From the NCBI GenBank assembly GCA_028714935.1, contig JAQTLJ010000011.1:1-14667 (forward strand): a stretch of 14,667 nt of DNA, read 5' to 3'. Source of the DNA: Candidatus Margulisiibacteriota bacterium (lineage in GTDB: Bacteria > Margulisbacteria > WOR-1 > O2-12-FULL-45-9). Under the pieces are notes generated by a model, which did no database searches, was not told the DNA's origin, and saw only the letters and a program-made list of their open reading frames with translations. This document shows positions 11,978-14,667 of this stretch, piece after piece (position 1 is the stretch's first letter; every line of letters starts with the position of its first letter). Made by a program: the position numbers and the translations under genes.

Positions 11978-13984
11978 ATGAAAAATAAATTAATGATCGG
12001 GATCCTGGCCGCGGGATTGATAATAATGGTCACTGGCCCAGTCCTGGGAAGAGTGGTGCCGGACGAGATGAACATTCAAGGCAGAATTACCGGTTTTGCC
12101 GCTCCCGGAACAACCTCAATGCTTTTTGAGATTTATAAGGGTGGAGATGCGTCTTCGAGGATGTCAGGCGGAACTCGAGTTTGGTCCAAGGAGTATGAAC
12201 CTGTTCAGATCGACGCCAATGGAATTTTTAACCAAATAATCGGCGGAGTTGATGGGGGTTCGAATCCTTTTCCTGAGTTTACCGATGACCAGCCATATTT
12301 CCTGTTTTTCCAAGTCGGCTCTGCAGTAATGAATCCGGGGCAGAAATTAGTCTCTGTCCCCTTTGCCATCACGGCGAAAAATTTGGCGGGAAAAGTTTCC
12401 ATTGAAGTTACGTCCGGCACCGCCGTTTACGGCACAACGAGCCATATTGGCGGGAATATAGGCGTTTATGGGAAGGGAAATCCCGGTGTGTTTGGTGAGA
12501 CTATTGCTGCGTATAGCCCGGGTGTACGAGGTAAAGGAGGGACTAAAGGAGTTGGAGGAACTTTTGAAGCTGTTGAGGGCATTGGCGTATCAGGCATTGG
12601 AACTTTGGATAGAAGCATTGGTGTCTTTGGAAAAGGTAATGTGGCTGGAGGGATGTTTGAAGGCGGAGCAGTGAGAAGCGTTGCCTTAAAGGGGACATCG
12701 ACAAGAGGTGACAGTGTCGGAGTCCTTGGTATAGGGTCCATAGTTGGAGGATCGTTTGAGAGCATAGATCAGGGCAGTACTGCTCTTAAGGGTGTCGCTC
12801 CGTCTTCGGGAATGCTGGAAAGTACCGGCATTTATGGCCAGGGGATGGTCGGCGGTTCTTTTAACAGTTCGTCGTCACCGGGCATTGCTCTAAAAGGTGT
12901 CTCAACAGGAAGAGATAGTATTGGTATCTATGGTAAAGGCTTATTAGCCGGCGGATCGTTCGAGAGCAAAGCGGAGGGGAGCTTTCCAGCTGGCATGGGG
13001 ATATATGCTAGAACATATTCTACAGATATTGATGTTCCCGCGGTCATGGGAGTAAAGGGATCTTATTCAAGCCGCTACTTTGGTGAGTTGGGGACAAGGC
13101 GGGCATTTTGGGATGGGACAGATTCTTATATAGGAGTTTATGGGAGATCAAGGGCGATTGGTGTATATGGGGATCTAACAGAGCTTACGACACTGTCAAA
13201 TGCGAAAGCAGTTGCGGGTTACGCCAAAAGAGGATACGGCGTTTATGGTAAAAGCGATGGCGGCAGTGGGGTCGGGGTTTTTGGTTCAGGAATACAGGCA
13301 GGCGGCTCATTTGAAGCAACAAACGGTCCGGCTGTTTATGGCTTAGGTAAAGGGTCTTCTCCTGGCATTTATGGAAATGGTGCTTCGGGAAGTGGTGTGT
13401 CTGGTGTTTCTGAATGGGGACATGGCGTTACAGCATACAGTAAATATGGTATGGCTTTGCTAGCAACAGCGGAAGGGACTTACGGTAAAGCTATTTATGC
13501 AAAGTCTGGCGGTGCTAATGCTATTTATGCGGAAAATACAGGCGATTCTACAATTACAGCAAAAAATAACGCTTCTGGAGGTATAGCCTTGGAATTACAA
13601 AATGGCGGCATCAAAATGAAGAGGGTTGATGCCACGGCTACTACCTGGCCTGGTTATGAAGGAACCGGATACTGGACGGCAGATTGTAACAGTCCGGTTG
13701 GAACAATAATTGCTAGTGACGGAAATGCGCATTGGGTCAGGGTCAGAAATAATTATGTTGGGAATAATTCAATTGTTTTGGCGACTATCATCGATCAGGG
13801 AGCCTTTTATGGTGCTGCTGGGCCGGACTTTTCTCCTCCCCAAAGCATAAGCGGCACCCATGGCACTGTCAATCTGCCCCAAACTCCTGTTGTGGGTAGT
13901 ATAAGCAGTGTGGGTGGAGGAGAGTTTTTCTTATTTGTTCCCAAAGGGCGGAAAGTCGCTTTTCTGGTAATTGGCAAAAATTAG
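11978..13984 (+). CDS. Secreted Gly-rich repeat protein (adhesin or surface fibre-like)
   Basis: 668 residues. The signal peptide is MKNKLMIGILAAGLIIMVTGPVLG (1-24). Residues 25-136 form a domain also present in the next gene: NIQGRITG, SMLFEIYKGG, RVWSKEYEPVQID, FNQIIGG, then GQKLVSVPFAITAKN. It resembles the 'YQGRLTDxxG...VPYAxxA' start of many bacterial surface repeat proteins. From about 160 to 530 runs a repeat region with GVYGKG/GVFGKG-type turns. Its clearest units, about 32-36 residues, begin near 213, 246, 282 and 314 and follow [S-x-G-(V/I)-x-G-x-G] ... [GGSFES] ... [ALKGVS]. A further unit begins near 431. Such regular Gly-turn spacing suggests a beta-helix or beta-prism fibre. Residues about 535-668 form a different C-terminal domain (VGTIIASDGNAHWVRVRNN). 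The ribosome site GGAAGGTG is seven bases before ATG. No sorting or anchoring signal is visible. Codons are more A/T-rich at third positions than in the operons upstream. Function is unknown; a surface or tail-fibre-like role is inferred. Confidence 0.8.
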   Translation: MKNKLMIGILAAGLIIMVTGPVLGRVVPDEMNIQGRITGFAAPGTTSMLFEIYKGGDASSRMSGGTRVWSKEYEPVQIDANGIFNQIIGGVDGGSNPFPEFTDDQPYFLFFQVGSAVMNPGQKLVSVPFAITAKNLAGKVSIEVTSGTAVYGTTSHIGGNIGVYGKGNPGVFGETIAAYSPGVRGKGGTKGVGGTFEAVEGIGVSGIGTLDRSIGVFGKGNVAGGMFEGGAVRSVALKGTSTRGDSVGVLGIGSIVGGSFESIDQGSTALKGVAPSSGMLESTGIYGQGMVGGSFNSSSSPGIALKGVSTGRDSIGIYGKGLLAGGSFESKAEGSFPAGMGIYARTYSTDIDVPAVMGVKGSYSSRYFGELGTRRAFWDGTDSYIGVYGRSRAIGVYGDLTELTTLSNAKAVAGYAKRGYGVYGKSDGGSGVGVFGSGIQAGGSFEATNGPAVYGLGKGSSPGIYGNGASGSGVSGVSEWGHGVTAYSKYGMALLATAEGTYGKAIYAKSGGANAIYAENTGDSTITAKNNASGGIALELQNGGIKMKRVDATATTWPGYEGTGYWTADCNSPVGTIIASDGNAHWVRVRNNYVGNNSIVLATIIDQGAFYGAAGPDFSPPQSISGTHGTVNLPQTPVVGSISSVGGGEFFLFVPKGRKVAFLVIGKN

Positions 13985-14006
13985 TTTCTTGTAGGGCCTT
14001 GCTTCG

Positions 14007-14035
14007 TTGACAAATTAGTCTAAAAAGCGTAATAT
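14007..14035 (+). promoter_or_regulatory. Promoter of the second secreted paralog
   Basis: Consensus -35 TTGACA (14007-14012), 17-bp spacer, TAATAT (14030-14035). It starts 22 bases after the stop of the upstream gene, so the second paralog has its own promoter. Initiation is predicted near 14042. Confidence 0.65.
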
Positions 14036-14041
14036 TTAGTT

Positions 14042-14112
14042 ATGCTGAAACGCGCGAGGTATGCCGTGTATTGTGTCTGATCTTTGAGCTGAACGGAAGT
14101 TCAGCTTTTTTA
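14042..14112 (+). ncRNA. Possible ~70-nt leader/small RNA between promoter and terminator
   Basis: A consensus-like promoter and an intrinsic terminator frame about 70 bases with no credible reading frame. The 5' part can form a short stem ACGCG/CGTGT around 14050-14070 ahead of the terminator hairpin. No known riboswitch class is recognised. It may be a prematurely terminated leader of the following gene or a free small RNA. Transcript boundaries are predicted, not observed. Confidence 0.35.
14087..14112 (+). terminator. Intrinsic terminator inside the leader of the second paralog
   Basis: AGCTGAAC (14087-14094), GGAA tetraloop of GNRA type, GTTCAGCT (14099-14106): a perfect 8-bp stem followed by a run of T (14106-14111). 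It lies downstream of the promoter at 14007-14035 and about 24 bases before the next start codon. It can end readthrough from the upstream gene, or act as an attenuator for the gene behind it. Confidence 0.75.
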
Positions 14113-14135
14113 TTTGGTTCAAGGGAGGAATAGAT

Positions 14136-14667
14136 ATGAAAAATAGATTGGCGATCGGGATCCTGATGGTTGGATTAGTATTAGGGATCACTGGCCCGAG
14201 CTTGGGATTGGCGGTGCCGGAGGAGATCAATATCCAGGGAAGGGTTACGGGGGTTACAGCTACGACCTGCAAATTGCTCTTTGAAATATATCGAGGAGGG
14301 GATGGCAATACGCGGACTGGTACCCTTGTTTGGTCGAAAACGTATGATCCTGTTTTTGTTGACACGGCCGGTGTTTTTAACCAGATCATTGGTGGCAAAT
14401 CAGATGACGGGACGAAAAATTTTCCGCCATTTACAGCCTGGAATGTGCCGTTTTACTTGTTTATTAGTGTCAATGACGCACCTTTAGAACCGGGCCAAAA
14501 GCTGGTTGCCGTCCCTTATGCCATCACGGCCAAAAACGCAATCGGCGGGATCGTCGTCGCCAGCAGTGAAGTTCTGTCCGCCGTAACTGGGTTTAGTAAT
14601 ACAGCTTATGGAGTCTTGGGGATAACCAGGAGAAGCGCTGATGCGCTTGCCGCAGGAGTAGGTGGGC
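14136..14667 (+). CDS. Second secreted repeat-family paralog (3' end outside window)
   Basis: The first 177 residues are visible; the frame is open to the window end. Signal peptide MKNRLAIGILMVGLVLGITGPSLG is nearly the same as that of the upstream protein. The N-terminal domain follows at the same spacing: VPEEINIQGRVTG, KLLFEIYRGGDG, LVWSKTYDPVFVD, FNQIIGG, FYLFISVND and GQKLVAVPYAITAKN. It ends entering what looks like the repeat region (NTAYGVLGITRRS). Similarity is also plain at DNA level over the leader (both read GGGATCCTG and CACTGGCCC at matching places), so this is a tandem duplication. The ribosome site GGGAGG is strong, six bases before ATG. It has its own promoter and an attenuator-like terminator upstream. 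Its C-terminal domain, and whether more copies follow, cannot be seen. Confidence 0.85.
   Translation, partial: MKNRLAIGILMVGLVLGITGPSLGLAVPEEINIQGRVTGVTATTCKLLFEIYRGGDGNTRTGTLVWSKTYDPVFVDTAGVFNQIIGGKSDDGTKNFPPFTAWNVPFYLFISVNDAPLEPGQKLVAVPYAITAKNAIGGIVVASSEVLSAVTGFSNTAYGVLGITRRSADALAAGVGG

Noticed and set aside
12466..12765. Minus-strand Pro-rich frame in the secreted repeat gene
   Set aside because: Antisense shadow of the Gly-rich repeats (Gly codons read as Pro on the other strand).
14036..14398. Minus-strand frame over the leader and start of the second paralog
   Set aside because: It spans the terminator and is antisense to a clearly homologous signal peptide and N-terminal domain.

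Overview
The window reads as a gene-dense bacterial chromosome segment of moderate GC. Genes are packed with 4-28 bp overlaps, and there are no rRNA or tRNA genes, transposases or CRISPR arrays. The gene content (PurS/PurQ/small PurL, an NfnAB-type flavoprotein pair, a SplB-like radical SAM protein, a Hanks-type kinase and repeat-rich secreted proteins) fits an anaerobic, uncultivated-lineage bacterium, possibly from the Margulisbacteria/Saganbacteria (WOR-1) neighbourhood. That placement is a low-confidence inference from style, not from a marker gene.

Layout. (1) 1-1267 (+): the 3' part of an ABC ATPase and its ABC-2 permease, joined by an ATGA overlap. (2) 1256-1690 (-): a DUF192 secreted protein. 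(3) 1719-7140 (+): one tightly overlapped operon purS-purQ-purL-nfnA-nfnB, driven by a good extended -10 promoter. It combines FGAM synthase of purine synthesis with a flavin-based NADH-ferredoxin-NADPH transhydrogenase. (4) 7113-8483 (-): an exported alpha/beta hydrolase with a C-terminal beta-rich domain. (5) 8510-9888 (+): a compact nucleoside-phosphorylase-like protein overlapping a SplB-like radical SAM protein, transcribed divergently from the hydrolase across a 26-bp gap with two superimposed -10 boxes. (6) 9877-11654 (-): an unrecognised protein and a divergent Ser/Thr kinase. (7) 11655-11977: a 323-bp intergenic region full of palindromes. (8) 11978-14667 (+): two tandem paralogous secreted proteins sharing an N-terminal domain. 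The first carries repeating Gly-rich beta-type units. The second is cut by the window end and has a promoter-terminator leader.

Most notable. The central operon and splB carry short heptamer arrays written in frame into the coding sequence: purL, nfnA and nfnB (second half), with a related array in splB. nfnB also holds a 108-bp (36-codon) palindromic element in frame, whose arms could fold as a four-way junction. A looser relative of that element sits in the 11.7-11.9 kb intergenic region. Several genes (DUF192, hydrolase, phosphorylase-like) look leaderless: their extended -10 lies so close that transcription would begin within a few bases of the start codon.
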